From Chitinophaga sp. Ak27 (GTDB lineage: Bacteria > Bacteroidota > Bacteroidia > Chitinophagales > Chitinophagaceae): DNA of 64,000 nt. The stretch spans positions 484,921 to 548,920 of the forward strand of contig NZ_JABAOB010000005.1 in the NCBI RefSeq assembly GCF_012726295.1, written 5' to 3'. The notes beneath the pieces were generated by a model, which did no database searches, had not been told where the DNA came from, and saw nothing but the letters and a program-made list of their open reading frames with translations. Shown one piece after another: positions 43,220 to 52,471 of the stretch. Made by a program: the position numbers and the translations under genes. Position 1 is the first letter of the stretch. Each line of letters begins with the position of its first letter.

Positions 43220-43510
43220 CTATTGCGTTGAAACGGTAGTTCTCCTTCCGGCCATCACCCGCTTCAATACCCACGCAATGGTAAATGTGGGGATAAAGTC
43301 GGTTCCCGGAAATAGTTCCTCGATAAAGTTAAAAACACTACCAAAAGTAGCAAGGGGAGAACCGCCAAACATACGGTAAAAAATAATAGCAGAAATAGGA
43401 GCCCAGATAAAATCACTGGCCTCACCCAACACCGGGACCGCGTAACTGGCACATCCTATTAAATCCAGCAATATGCAGACCCACAAACTTGGAGTATACT
43501 TTTTTTGCAT
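43220..43510 (-). CDS. Small membrane protein, unknown function
   Basis: 96 residues from ATG 43508-43510. Two or three hydrophobic stretches (LWVCILLDLIGCASYAVPVL, IWAPISAIIFYRMFG) and a C-terminal FIEELFPGTDFIPTFTIAWV. Similar small proteins occur widely in Bacteroidota, but I know no function. It is a single gene with an upstream gap of 212 bp that holds nothing else I can name. Confidence 0.7.
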   Translation of the reverse strand: MQKKYTPSLWVCILLDLIGCASYAVPVLGEASDFIWAPISAIIFYRMFGGSPLATFGSVFNFIEELFPGTDFIPTFTIAWVLKRVMAGRRTTVSTQ

Positions 43511-43722
43511 TTTCAACCTCCGCTTTTCTCTATTTTAAACAAATTACTTACCAATTTTGAATACTATCTGTAAGTTATCATATTTACGTGGGAGAACAGC
43601 CGTTGGTTCTACGCAAAAAGCAAAATGCGTATTTTTCCCTTTCCACCCCAAAAGATAACAGGGGCTTGCAAATAAGCATTATTTCGACTACATTGATGGC
43701 TCTTTAAAAGCAAACCATTTTT

Positions 43723-44616
43723 ATGCACCAGGAAAACTCACGCCGCGATATGATCAAAAAAGTTGCCTCCATGGCCTTAGCATCCACCGCGTTATCATCC
43801 CTGTCCAACAGGGTATCTGCCCATGAGCAGGCAGTTGATTACAAGTTGAAAGGTAAAATCAACCACTCGGTATGCGCCTGGTGTTACAATATTCCACTGG
43901 ACGACCTGTGCAAGGCCGCGAAAAAAATCGGTATCCCCTCTATTGACCTGGTAGACCCGAAAGATTTCAGCATTCTGAAGAAAAATGACATGATTACCGC
44001 CATGGTGGCGAGTAACGGACCTGAATGGGGTATCACGAAAGGGTTTAACAATCCTGCCCACCACGACAAATTGGAAGAATACTTCAAACACTATATCGAT
44101 GAAACCGCTAAAGCTGGCTTCACCAATTTGATTTGCTTCTCCGGTAACCGTAATGGAATGAGTGATGAACAAGGCCTTGAAAACTGTACAAAAGGACTGC
44201 AACGGGTCATCGGCTATGCCGAAAAGAAAAAAGTGACCCTGGTAATGGAGCTGCTCAATAGTAAAGTAAACCACCCTGATTACCAATGCGACCATACTGC
44301 TTGGGGCGTAGCGCTTTGTAAATCAGTGGGTTCTGCAAACTTCAAGTTACTCTACGACATCTATCATATGCAGATCATGGAAGGAGATGTTATCCGCAAT
44401 ATCCGCGACCACCACGAATATATTGCCCACTACCATACCGGGGGAGTTCCAGGCCGCCATGAAATCGACGAAACCCAGGAACTATACTACCCTGCCATCA
44501 TGAAAGCAATCTATGACACGGGTTTTAAAGGTCACGTAGCACAGGAGTTTATCCCTGCACATAAAGACCAGATTGCCTCTCTTTCACAGGCTATTGAAAT
44601 CTGCGATATCGCATAA
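43723..44616 (+). CDS. Hydroxypyruvate-isomerase-like TIM-barrel protein, Tat-exported
   Basis: 297 residues. The N-terminus has a twin-arginine signal (SRRDMIKKVASMALASTAL). The TIM barrel carries the metal-site blocks of the AP-endonuclease-2/hydroxypyruvate isomerase family: VTLVMELLNSKVNHPDY, LLYDIYHMQIMEGD, IAHYHTGGVPGRHE and GHVAQEFIP. Export is unusual for a metabolic isomerase, but this Tat plus TIM-barrel form is frequent in Bacteroidota. The sugar substrate is unknown. Confidence 0.87.
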   Translation: MHQENSRRDMIKKVASMALASTALSSLSNRVSAHEQAVDYKLKGKINHSVCAWCYNIPLDDLCKAAKKIGIPSIDLVDPKDFSILKKNDMITAMVASNGPEWGITKGFNNPAHHDKLEEYFKHYIDETAKAGFTNLICFSGNRNGMSDEQGLENCTKGLQRVIGYAEKKKVTLVMELLNSKVNHPDYQCDHTAWGVALCKSVGSANFKLLYDIYHMQIMEGDVIRNIRDHHEYIAHYHTGGVPGRHEIDETQELYYPAIMKAIYDTGFKGHVAQEFIPAHKDQIASLSQAIEICDIA

Positions 44617-44629
44617 GTATATGAGAATA

Positions 44630-44674
44630 ACGGCTTTTGGATGCGGAATTAACACGCCGGCATCCAAAAGCCGT
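44630..44674. terminator. Hairpin after the TIM-barrel gene
   Basis: ACGGCTTTTGGATGC and its exact complement form a 15-bp stem with a 15-nt loop; no T-run. Confidence 0.6.
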
Positions 44675-44693
44675 AAATTCATAAATAATATCC

Positions 44694-44701
44694 TACTTTT
44701 G
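44694..44701 (+). promoter_or_regulatory. -7 promoter box for the permease gene
   Basis: TACTTTTG, 33 nt before the ATG. It lies in the left arm of ATCCTACT...AGTAGGAT (44690-44697 with 44721-44728), a possible operator. Confidence 0.55.
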
Positions 44702-44734
44702 CGCACTAGTCCACTAAAATAGTAGGATAATATA

Positions 44735-46189
44735 ATGAAGCAATACTACAAGAAACCTCTGTCCTGGCTGCTCGACGAATCGGCCAGTGAAAACACACAT
44801 ACCCTGAAGCGTTCGCTGAATGGGTTTCAGCTTTTAATGCTGGGGCTGGGCGTAATCATTGGCGCCGGGTTATTTTCCCTTACCGGGCCAGCAGCCGGCA
44901 ACAACGCAGGCCCGGCAGTTACCCTTTCCTTTATTGTGGCGGGCGTTGGCTGTGCCTTTGCAGGCCTCTGTTATGCCGAATTTGCCTCTATGATACCCGT
45001 AGCCGGTAGTGCATATACTTACGCCTATACTACTATGGGAGAGCAACTAGCCTGGATTATAGGCTGGGACCTGGTGCTGGAATTTTCCGTAGGAGCGGCT
45101 ACAGTGGCTATCAGCTGGTCGAACTACCTCGTGGAATTTCTGTCGCGCTACCAGATCTATCTTCCGGCGCAACTGGTACATTCACCCTTTGAAACCGTTA
45201 CCCTGGCCAATGGCGTCACTACGCACGGCTATTTTAATCTGCCGGCGGCATTGGTCGTAATACTGATGTCGTTGATACTAATGCGAGGCAGCAAGGGCTC
45301 CGCCCTGTGGAATGCAGTGGTAGTATCGCTGAAGGTTGGTGTGGTACTCGTTTTCATTATCCTTGGCTGGAAATACATACAGCCAGCAAACCTCACTCCC
45401 TATATTCCTAAAAATACCGGCACTTTCGGTGAATTTGGCGTGTCAGGCATCCTGAGAGGGGCCGGGGTGATTTTCTTTGTGTACCTGGGCTTTGATATTG
45501 TAAGTACGGCCGCACAGGAAACCAAAAATCCAAGACGCAATATGCCTATTGGTATCCTGGGATCGCTGGCGGTATGTACGGTGCTATTCATTCTTTTTGC
45601 GCATGTGCTTACTGGCCTGGCCCCTTATCAGGCGTTTAAAAACAGCGCTGCGCCGGTGGCTATCGCTATTGCGCATACGCCGTATAAATGGCTGGGTCAG
45701 ATGATTATATTAGCAATTATCGTGGGGTATACCTCCGTTATCCTGGTGGATTTATGGGGCCAGTCGCGGGTATTCTACTCCATGTCTAAAGATGGATTGC
45801 TACCGAAAATATTTTCTGAGGTACATCCCCGTTACCGCACGCCCTGGAAATCGAATATTCTCTTCTGTATTTTCGTGAGCTTATTCGCAGCCCTGGTACC
45901 TATCAGGGTAGTAGGGGAGATGACCAGCATCGGGACTTTACTGGCTTTTGTAATTGTATGCGGTGGCGTATGGATGATGCGGCATTCTATGCCCGATGCG
46001 CCGCGCGCTTTCAAAACGCCGTGGGTACCTTTCGTTCCCATCATGGGAATCCTTACCTGTGCGGTGATGATGGCCTTCTTACCATGGGATACATGGCTCC
46101 GGCTCATCATCTGGATGGCCATAGGCATGGTTATTTACCAGTTTTACGGGAAGAAGCACAGTAAGGTGCGACAAAGTACAAAAAGCTAA
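44735..46189 (+). CDS. APC-family amino acid permease
   Basis: 484 residues and about twelve membrane segments. The first has the substrate-binding break GLGVIIGAGLFSLTG, typical of the cationic amino-acid transporter branch. FFVYLGFDIVSTAAQETKNPRRNMP is the conserved sixth-helix to loop region. The transported amino acid cannot be told. Its stop codon overlaps that of the convergent acetyltransferase gene. Confidence 0.9.
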   Translation: MKQYYKKPLSWLLDESASENTHTLKRSLNGFQLLMLGLGVIIGAGLFSLTGPAAGNNAGPAVTLSFIVAGVGCAFAGLCYAEFASMIPVAGSAYTYAYTTMGEQLAWIIGWDLVLEFSVGAATVAISWSNYLVEFLSRYQIYLPAQLVHSPFETVTLANGVTTHGYFNLPAALVVILMSLILMRGSKGSALWNAVVVSLKVGVVLVFIILGWKYIQPANLTPYIPKNTGTFGEFGVSGILRGAGVIFFVYLGFDIVSTAAQETKNPRRNMPIGILGSLAVCTVLFILFAHVLTGLAPYQAFKNSAAPVAIAIAHTPYKWLGQMIILAIIVGYTSVILVDLWGQSRVFYSMSKDGLLPKIFSEVHPRYRTPWKSNILFCIFVSLFAALVPIRVVGEMTSIGTLLAFVIVCGGVWMMRHSMPDAPRAFKTPWVPFVPIMGILTCAVMMAFLPWDTWLRLIIWMAIGMVIYQFYGKKHSKVRQSTKS

Positions 46190-46728
46190 TATTTCCAGTC
46201 CTGGCGCAGAATTCCCATCACCACCATATCTACATATTGTCCGTGGAGTTTGGCGCTATGACGCAAAATACCTTCTTTGGCAAATCCCAGCTTGATTGGG
46301 ATTTGCCCGCTTTTTTCATTTTGCAGTACAAAGCGGATTTCTATTTTATTCAGGTGCAGTTTCTTGAACGCGAAAGATATAAGCCCTTTACAGGCGGCCG
46401 TGGCAATACCTTTGCCCTGGAAGGACTCCCCGATCCAATAACCTATTTCAGCTTTTTGTAGCTGATGATCCCAGCCATGCAAGTCAATTACACCACAAAG
46501 CTGCTGCTGATACCATATGCCTAGCGCCACCGCCTCTTGCTCTTCCGCCTTACGCAGCATTAATTGTATAAAACGCAGAGAGTGTTCTTCATTGGTATTA
46601 TAGTCCACCCAGGGCAAAAATTTCCTTAGGCTTTTCCGGGATACATCCAGCTGCTTATACACCAGGGAAGCATCTTGTACCTGCAGTTGCCGCAGATACA
46701 TGTTTTCATTGATCGTGACTTCGAACAT
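46186..46728 (-). CDS. GNAT acetyltransferase, RimL-like
   Basis: 180 residues. The GNAT core is clear: IGYWIGESFQGKGIATAACKGLISFAF carries the acetyl-CoA motif Q-x-x-G-K-G, then KIEIRFVLQNEKSGQIPIKLGF. The PWVDYNTNEEHSLRFI opening resembles ribosomal-protein-Ser acetyltransferase RimL/YdaF. The substrate is not established. Confidence 0.88.
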   Translation of the reverse strand: MFEVTINENMYLRQLQVQDASLVYKQLDVSRKSLRKFLPWVDYNTNEEHSLRFIQLMLRKAEEQEAVALGIWYQQQLCGVIDLHGWDHQLQKAEIGYWIGESFQGKGIATAACKGLISFAFKKLHLNKIEIRFVLQNEKSGQIPIKLGFAKEGILRHSAKLHGQYVDMVVMGILRQDWKY

Positions 46729-46802
46729 AGCTGGATTTATAAAGGGCGTTAAACATACATCGATTTCACGTAAAATCCAACCAGCATTTAGTTATAGACG
46801 AT

Positions 46803-46842
46803 AAAAAAAATGCAGCAGGCAGGGAACTCCTGCTTGCTGCAT
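46803..46842 (-). terminator. Intrinsic terminator of the 46870 lipoprotein gene
   Basis: A 14-bp stem with one G-T pair (46810-46823 with 46829-46842) and a 5-nt loop. An eight-base A-run at 46803-46810 becomes a T-tract on the minus strand. Confidence 0.85.
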
Positions 46843-46869
46843 CTCTCAGAGGCTATATAAATAGCCCTG

Positions 46870-47493
46870 TTATTGTTTCGCCAATAACTGCTGTTTGGCC
46901 ATATCCTTTACTACACGTTGTGCATACAAAATGGCCATCCTTTCTGTTGTTGGTGGATCAAAAGACTGTGATTGCACGGAGTATAACAATTGTCCGCTTT
47001 TCAGATCATACAAGTTACCTTCCCACTGGTATTTCATATTGTAGGTAAAATATCCCGGGGCGTACATCCTCGAATACCACATGGAGTAATAAGGCCAAAA
47101 CCCATAATAACCATATGGGGAGTAGTTGGGAACAAAAGTCCTTTCTCTGCCTTTATCCAGCATTACAATAGTCATGACCTGGTTTACGTCACTTCCCTGC
47201 AATTGCTGAACTACCTGCTTTTCGGTCATTTTTCCCATTTCCTGTGGACCATAAGTCTGTAAGGCAGATACCGCGTTATATCCTTTCCTTCTCAGTTCAG
47301 ATACCGTATAATTTTCCATCTGGCTACGGAGTGTACGATCTTTTTGAGGTACCAATGCCATCACCATAATTTTGTTATCCTTTTGCAGCTGCGGAGCATT
47401 ATTGGAACGCCAGGAAGACGTTACTTTGGTGCTTGAGCAGGCTGCCATGGTCATGATTGCTAATCCTGCCATGATAAGACCCAGCTTTTTCAT
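46870..47493 (-). CDS. Lipoprotein, possibly DUF4136-like
   Basis: 207 residues. The lipoprotein signal TMAACSS puts the acylated Cys near 19. The start (STKVTSSWRS) and a Tyr-rich segment near 125-150 (YSPYGYYGFWPYYSMWYSRMY) resemble DUF4136-type envelope lipoproteins, but the match is loose. Surface or periplasmic location is expected. It has its own terminator. Confidence 0.65.
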   Translation of the reverse strand: MKKLGLIMAGLAIMTMAACSSTKVTSSWRSNNAPQLQKDNKIMVMALVPQKDRTLRSQMENYTVSELRRKGYNAVSALQTYGPQEMGKMTEKQVVQQLQGSDVNQVMTIVMLDKGRERTFVPNYSPYGYYGFWPYYSMWYSRMYAPGYFTYNMKYQWEGNLYDLKSGQLLYSVQSQSFDPPTTERMAILYAQRVVKDMAKQQLLAKQ

Positions 47494-47587
47494 ATTCCCT
47501 CCTTTAGTTTGATTAAAATTCTACCTGTTAGACGTAGAAAGCAGCCATTTGTAACACCCACATGGAAGTTTTAACAATTCTTTTTGA

Positions 47588-47686
47588 AAGCGGAAAGCAG
47601 AAAGCAAAAAGCTATCGTAGCGGATGATCTATGCGGATAGTTATCCGCTATAATCACTCGCTACGATAGCTTTTTGCTTTCCGCTT
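47588..47686. repeat. Long hairpin built from AAAGCNN heptads
   Basis: The right arm (47659-47686, 28 nt) pairs with the left arm (47588-47622), which has one extra heptad, AAAGCAG, so one arm has gained or lost a unit. An inner hairpin GCGGATA-gt-TATCCGC occupies 47633-47648. The right arm overlaps the mqnC stop codon. Confidence 0.75.
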
Positions 47687-48809
47687 AATAATTAATTACC
47701 TGCTCTTCAATCGATGCCGGAAGTTCCCTGAACTGGTAAAGCTGTGTACGCAGTTGCGGTTCGAAACCAGCCTCACGGATGGCCTCCTGCATGGATAAAT
47801 AGGTGAACCGGTGTGGCGCACCTGCAGCGCTTACCACGTTTTCCTCAATCATAATCGAACCAAAGTCGTTGGCGCCGGCATGCAAACAGAGCTGTGCTAC
47901 CTGCTTACCTACGGTTAACCAGGATGCCTGGATGTTCTTAATATTCGGCAACATAATACGGCTGAGGGCAATCATACGGATGTATTCTTCCGCCGTAGTC
48001 ATATTATGCACTCCGCGGATCTTAGCCAGTAAGGTGTCTACATCCTGGAATGTCCAAGGGATAAATGCGGTGAAACCATAGTGGCCTTCCGGCTTTTCAC
48101 TCTGTACCTGACGGATATCCACCAGGTGCTCAAAGCGCTCCATTACGGTTTCTACGTGACCAAACATCATAGTAGCAGAGGAGGCAATGTTCAGTTTATG
48201 TGCAGCCCGCATTACGTCCAGCCATTCCTGTGCCCCACATTTCCCTTTGGAAATCAACCGGCGTACCCGGTCATTCAGTATTTCTGCGCCAGCCCCGGGT
48301 AAGCTGTCCATACCAGCTTCTTTCAAAGCACGCAATACTTCAATATGTGTACTTTTTTCCAGCTTGGTGATGTGTGCTACTTCGGGGGGCCCGAGTGTAT
48401 GGAGTTTCAGCTCCGGATATAATTGTTTTAACTCTTTGAAGAGGTTCACATAAAAAGCCAGTCCCAGCTCAGGGTGGTGCCCCCCCTGCAACAGCAGCTG
48501 GTCGCCGCCGTACTTCAACGTTTCTTCAATCTTCTTTTTGTACTCTTCAATAGGTGTAATATAGGCCTCTTTGTGGCCAGGAATGCGGTAAAAATTGCAA
48601 AACTTACAGTTGGCCGTACATACATTGGTGGTATTTACGTTCCTGTCTATCTGCCAGGTTACCTTTCCATGAGGTACCTGCTGTTTCCGTAACTCGTTGG
48701 CTATTTCCATCAACTCTGCCAGCGGTGCATTTTCAAAGAGGTAAACTCCTTCTGCAGCTGTCAGAAACTCGAAATGCTGCGCCTTTTTGTATAAATCCTG
48801 AAGTTCCAT
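47685..48809 (-). CDS. mqnC: Cyclic dehypoxanthinylfutalosine synthase
   Basis: 374 residues of the radical-SAM menaquinone (futalosine) pathway. The cluster site is CTANCKFCNFYR (C-xxx-C-xx-C). GFTAFIPWTFQD and LCLHAGANDFGSIMIEENVVSAAG match MqnC rather than MqnE. Use of the futalosine route implies menaquinone as the respiratory quinone. It diverges from an aspartic-protease gene. Confidence 0.9.
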   Translation of the reverse strand: MELQDLYKKAQHFEFLTAAEGVYLFENAPLAELMEIANELRKQQVPHGKVTWQIDRNVNTTNVCTANCKFCNFYRIPGHKEAYITPIEEYKKKIEETLKYGGDQLLLQGGHHPELGLAFYVNLFKELKQLYPELKLHTLGPPEVAHITKLEKSTHIEVLRALKEAGMDSLPGAGAEILNDRVRRLISKGKCGAQEWLDVMRAAHKLNIASSATMMFGHVETVMERFEHLVDIRQVQSEKPEGHYGFTAFIPWTFQDVDTLLAKIRGVHNMTTAEEYIRMIALSRIMLPNIKNIQASWLTVGKQVAQLCLHAGANDFGSIMIEENVVSAAGAPHRFTYLSMQEAIREAGFEPQLRTQLYQFRELPASIEEQVINY

Positions 48810-48840
48810 GTGCTATATTTCTAACCGGGAAAAACTTCGA

Positions 48841-48848
48841 CAAAGGTA
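48841..48848 (-). promoter_or_regulatory. -7 promoter box for mqnC
   Basis: The minus strand reads TACCTTTG (TAnnTTTG), 31 nt before the ATG. Confidence 0.55.
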
Positions 48849-48943
48849 GTGTTTAGGCAGTTAACCGCTTGTATTAAAAATATTTTATACAAACACTTTT
48901 TAATGTTAAATTTAGCATCATACACATTCCTGCAGTCCCCAGT

Positions 48944-50173
48944 ATGCTTAAACCAATTCTGTTACACGTTGTGTTATTACTGGCAATAATTGCCGGAGCA
49001 ACCAATGTCCAGGCCCGAAACACCTCTTTTGTCACCGATAGCACCCCCGACGCCGCACTGATCACCCGTTTTCATTTTAAGCAATACTACGGCGGGGTAG
49101 TGGTTGTACAAGCCCTGCTCGATGACCACCCCGATACCCTCCAGTTTATCCTCGACACTGGTAGCGCAGGCATTTCACTCGACACCGCTACCTGCCTGAG
49201 AATGGGCATCAAAATGGAGCCGTCGGACCGGATCATTAAGGGGTTAGGAAGTTCCAAACCCGTGTCTTTTGCCAGGCATCATTCGCTGGTATTACCTGGA
49301 TTAAAAGTAGACAGCCTCGATTTTCATATCAACGATTATGAACTTATCAGCCAGGTATATGGGATCCAGGTAGACGGGATTATGGGATATAGCCTCTTAA
49401 ACCGGTATATCGTTACGGTAGACTATGATACCGAAGAAATTATTATCTACTCCAAAGGAAAATTCAATTACCCGAGAGGAGGGCAGTTATTACGGCCCTC
49501 TCTTACACAAATTCCACTGATATCGGCCCCCCTGAGAAACGATGTCAGAACGGTCAACAACCGCTATTATTTTGATACCGGCGCGGGTATGTGCTTGCTG
49601 TTATCACAACAATTCGTAAATGATAGCAGCCTGCTGGAAAAGAGAAGACGCCGTGGCAGAAAAATTATACAAACCGAGGCGCAGGGGCTGGGAGGCAAAA
49701 TGAGCATGTCGCTGACTACCATCAACGAATTCCGGATTGGCAACTATACCTTCAAGAATGTACCCACGTACATCTTCGACGATCAAAGTAACGTTACCGC
49801 CTATCCGTTCCTGGGAGGCATGATCGGCAACGACCTGCTACGCCGCTTTAACATTACCCTCAACTATGCGAAGAAAGAAATTTATATGGTGCCCAATTCA
49901 CACTTCCGGGATATGTTCGACTACTCCTATACCGGCCTGGTTATTTACCTGATCAATGGCCGGGTAGAAGTTACCGATATTATCAAGGGGTCGCCGGCAG
50001 AAAAAGCCGGCTTTAAAAAAGGCGATATTATCTTGGCCATCAACAATAACCTGGGGCCTAACCTCCAGTTATTTCGCGATATATTAAAAAACATTGGCAC
50101 TCGTGCTGTCTGCCTGATTAACCGGGATAATGAGCTGATGCTCAAAAAATTGCCAATAAAAAGTATTCTTTGA
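48944..50173 (+). CDS. Secreted aspartic protease with PDZ domain
   Basis: 409 residues with a signal peptide. Two retropepsin-like lobes each have an active-site triad: FILDTGSAG near residue 71 and YYFDTGAGM near 209, so a single chain could form the two-Asp site. A PDZ domain covers about 335-400 (VTDIIKGSPAEKAGFKKGDIILAINN). Envelope location and substrate are inferred only. A paralogue follows 13 bp downstream. Confidence 0.85.
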   Translation: MLKPILLHVVLLLAIIAGATNVQARNTSFVTDSTPDAALITRFHFKQYYGGVVVVQALLDDHPDTLQFILDTGSAGISLDTATCLRMGIKMEPSDRIIKGLGSSKPVSFARHHSLVLPGLKVDSLDFHINDYELISQVYGIQVDGIMGYSLLNRYIVTVDYDTEEIIIYSKGKFNYPRGGQLLRPSLTQIPLISAPLRNDVRTVNNRYYFDTGAGMCLLLSQQFVNDSSLLEKRRRRGRKIIQTEAQGLGGKMSMSLTTINEFRIGNYTFKNVPTYIFDDQSNVTAYPFLGGMIGNDLLRRFNITLNYAKKEIYMVPNSHFRDMFDYSYTGLVIYLINGRVEVTDIIKGSPAEKAGFKKGDIILAINNNLGPNLQLFRDILKNIGTRAVCLINRDNELMLKKLPIKSIL

Positions 50174-50186
50174 CGTTATTTGTGTC

Positions 50187-51101
50187 ATGTGGCGTTTTTT
50201 ATGGATAGTAACCGTATTTTCCTGTTGTTCGCTGCTGCCGGCCTATGCACAGCGTAAAAGCCAGGCTGCAACAACGGATGACAACAGGAACCCGGTAGCA
50301 GTGATCCCTTTTCAACTGGTGGATAAACATGTGATCATTCCTGTACTGCTGTCGGGCAGTACTGATACCCTTCGTTTTATATTCGACAGTGGGGCGGAAG
50401 TAACCATCCTGCATATGCCCACCGCTGAAAAATTACACCTTAAACATAGCGGAGAAGCCTATATGACAGGCACCAACAACGCCATGGTTAAAACAGCCGT
50501 TACTACCATCAATGCCCTCTATCTCCAGGAACAACGCCTCCCTTACCTGAAGGTTTACCTGGAAAATCTCACCGATGTGGGGCGGGTAGACGGTATCATT
50601 GGTGTAGCCCTCATGAAGTCATTTATCGTAAAACTGGATTATCAACACCAACAATTACTCCTCTACAGACCTGGCAAAACGCCCATAGGTAATACCGGTA
50701 GGTTGCTGCATTTTCAGCTCAACTTTACTACTCCCATTATCGATGCCTCCATACAACTACCCAATGGTACCCGCCTCGCCGGCCATTACCACATCACTAC
50801 TGGCGGCGATTACGGTATTCTTTTTAACTGGCCTTATGTAGATAAGAACAAGCTCAATACTTTACCCACTACCAATACCGACCGGGTGCAGGACATGGTT
50901 AAAGTGCTGTATTATATCAACAGCACCATACCCTTACTGGAAGTAGGAGGGCACAGCATAAAAAATGTACCCATCAGCTATAGCAAAGATATCGACGACC
51001 TTGGCGTATTTACAGAAGTAGCTGGCTCCATTGGCTACGATGTCTGGAAGGATTTTACGCTCACTATCAACTACGATAAAAAAGAGCTGTACCTGGAATA
51101 A
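50187..51101 (+). CDS. Aspartic-protease-like paralogue lacking second Asp and PDZ
   Basis: 304 residues with a signal peptide ending PAYAQ. The first lobe has FIFDSGAEVTIL near 68. In the second lobe the matching place reads HITTGGDYGILF, with Thr in place of Asp. There is no PDZ domain. If it is active, it would need to dimerise; it may instead be a binding protein. It shares an operon and overall layout with the upstream gene, suggesting duplication and divergence. Confidence 0.78.
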   Translation: MWRFLWIVTVFSCCSLLPAYAQRKSQAATTDDNRNPVAVIPFQLVDKHVIIPVLLSGSTDTLRFIFDSGAEVTILHMPTAEKLHLKHSGEAYMTGTNNAMVKTAVTTINALYLQEQRLPYLKVYLENLTDVGRVDGIIGVALMKSFIVKLDYQHQQLLLYRPGKTPIGNTGRLLHFQLNFTTPIIDASIQLPNGTRLAGHYHITTGGDYGILFNWPYVDKNKLNTLPTTNTDRVQDMVKVLYYINSTIPLLEVGGHSIKNVPISYSKDIDDLGVFTEVAGSIGYDVWKDFTLTINYDKKELYLE

Positions 51102-51189
51102 TACCCGGCAGGAAAAACCAGAAAGCAGGAGAAAACGCGGAATGCTTCGCGTAATTCCCTATTTTTACCATATTGACTAATAAAAAGAT

Positions 51190-52428
51190 ATGATTCATTA
51201 TAATAAATTTACGCTGGCAAACGGACTGAGAGTAGTTGTTCATGAAGATCACACCACGCCCATGGCGGTGGTAAATGTTTTGTACGATGTAGGCGCAAGG
51301 GATGAAAACCCAGAGCAAACCGGCTTTGCTCACCTCTTTGAACACCTGATGTTTGGTGGCTCTATCAATATTCCGACGTATGATGAGCCCCTGCAAATGG
51401 CCGGAGGAGAAAACAATGCTTACACAACCAGCGATCTGACGAACTATTACATACAGCTTCCTGCTGAAAATATTGAAACCGCCTTCTGGCTGGAAAGCGA
51501 CCGAATGCTGTCGCTGGCTTTTGATGAAAAAAGCCTGGATGTACAACGTAAGGTAGTATCTGAAGAGTTCAAGGAACATTACATCAACAAGCCCTATGGC
51601 GATGTATGGCATAAAATGCGCGAACTATCCTACAGCACCCATCCTTATCGCTGGATGACCATAGGCAAGGAATTATCTCACATAGAAAATGCAAAACTGG
51701 AAGATGTAAAAGCATTTTTCTTCAAATACTACCGGCCGGTAAACGCGATCCTTTCTGTAGCCGGCAACATTACTACAGACCAGGTTAAAGCCCTGGCGGA
51801 AAAGTGGTTCGGCGATATTCCTTCGGGGGAAAAATACCAGCGCCAACTACCAGTAGAGCCACCACAAACAGCCGCTCATAAACTGGAAGTAAAAGCCAAT
51901 GTACCGCTCGATGCGCTGTACAAATGCTACCACATGTACGCCCGAACTGACAAGCGCTATTATGCTGCTGACCTGATTTCCGATGTACTGGGTGGTGGTA
52001 GCTCCTCTCGCCTGCACCAGGTACTGGTGAAAGAAAAGAAACTATTCAGCAATATCGACTGTTATCACTTTGGCAGCCTCGATGCTGGCTTACTCACGAT
52101 AGAAGGTAAACTGGTAAAGGGCGTAAAAATGAAAGATGCTGAAAAAGGCATACAGCTGGAATTGGAAAAAATTCAGCAGGAAGCGATCTCTGAAAGAGAG
52201 CTGCAAAAAGTAAAAAACCGCGTGGAAAGCTTACTGGCATTCGAAGACATGAGTTTATTAAATCGTGCTAACAACCTGGCATTTTATGAACTGCTAGGCG
52301 ACGCCGCCCTCATGAACCGCGAATTTGAAAATTACGAAGCAGTAACGACCTCCGAATTACATGAAGAAGCAAAATTGCTTTTTGATGAAAAGAATTCGAA
52401 TACCATTTATTATTACGCAGCAAGCTAA
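51190..52428 (+). CDS. M16 zinc protease, catalytic partner
   Basis: 412 residues. The inverted zinc motif H-x-x-E-H appears as HLFEHLMFGG near residues 48-52, with the distal Glu in the conserved stretch that follows. The second half has the peptidase M16_C fold. Cytoplasmic or periplasmic location is unclear because no signal peptide is visible. It is followed 43 bp later by a related gene without the zinc motif, as in two-chain M16B proteases. Confidence 0.9.
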   Translation: MIHYNKFTLANGLRVVVHEDHTTPMAVVNVLYDVGARDENPEQTGFAHLFEHLMFGGSINIPTYDEPLQMAGGENNAYTTSDLTNYYIQLPAENIETAFWLESDRMLSLAFDEKSLDVQRKVVSEEFKEHYINKPYGDVWHKMRELSYSTHPYRWMTIGKELSHIENAKLEDVKAFFFKYYRPVNAILSVAGNITTDQVKALAEKWFGDIPSGEKYQRQLPVEPPQTAAHKLEVKANVPLDALYKCYHMYARTDKRYYAADLISDVLGGGSSSRLHQVLVKEKKLFSNIDCYHFGSLDAGLLTIEGKLVKGVKMKDAEKGIQLELEKIQQEAISERELQKVKNRVESLLAFEDMSLLNRANNLAFYELLGDAALMNREFENYEAVTTSELHEEAKLLFDEKNSNTIYYYAAS

Positions 52429-52471
52429 CCCTATGGCTTGTTTACAGCCATCACCGTTTAAATAAGATACG

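Noticed and set aside
47588..47686. Heptad repeats as a CRISPR array
   Set aside because: Units are 7 bp without spacers and form a hairpin; no cas genes are in the window.
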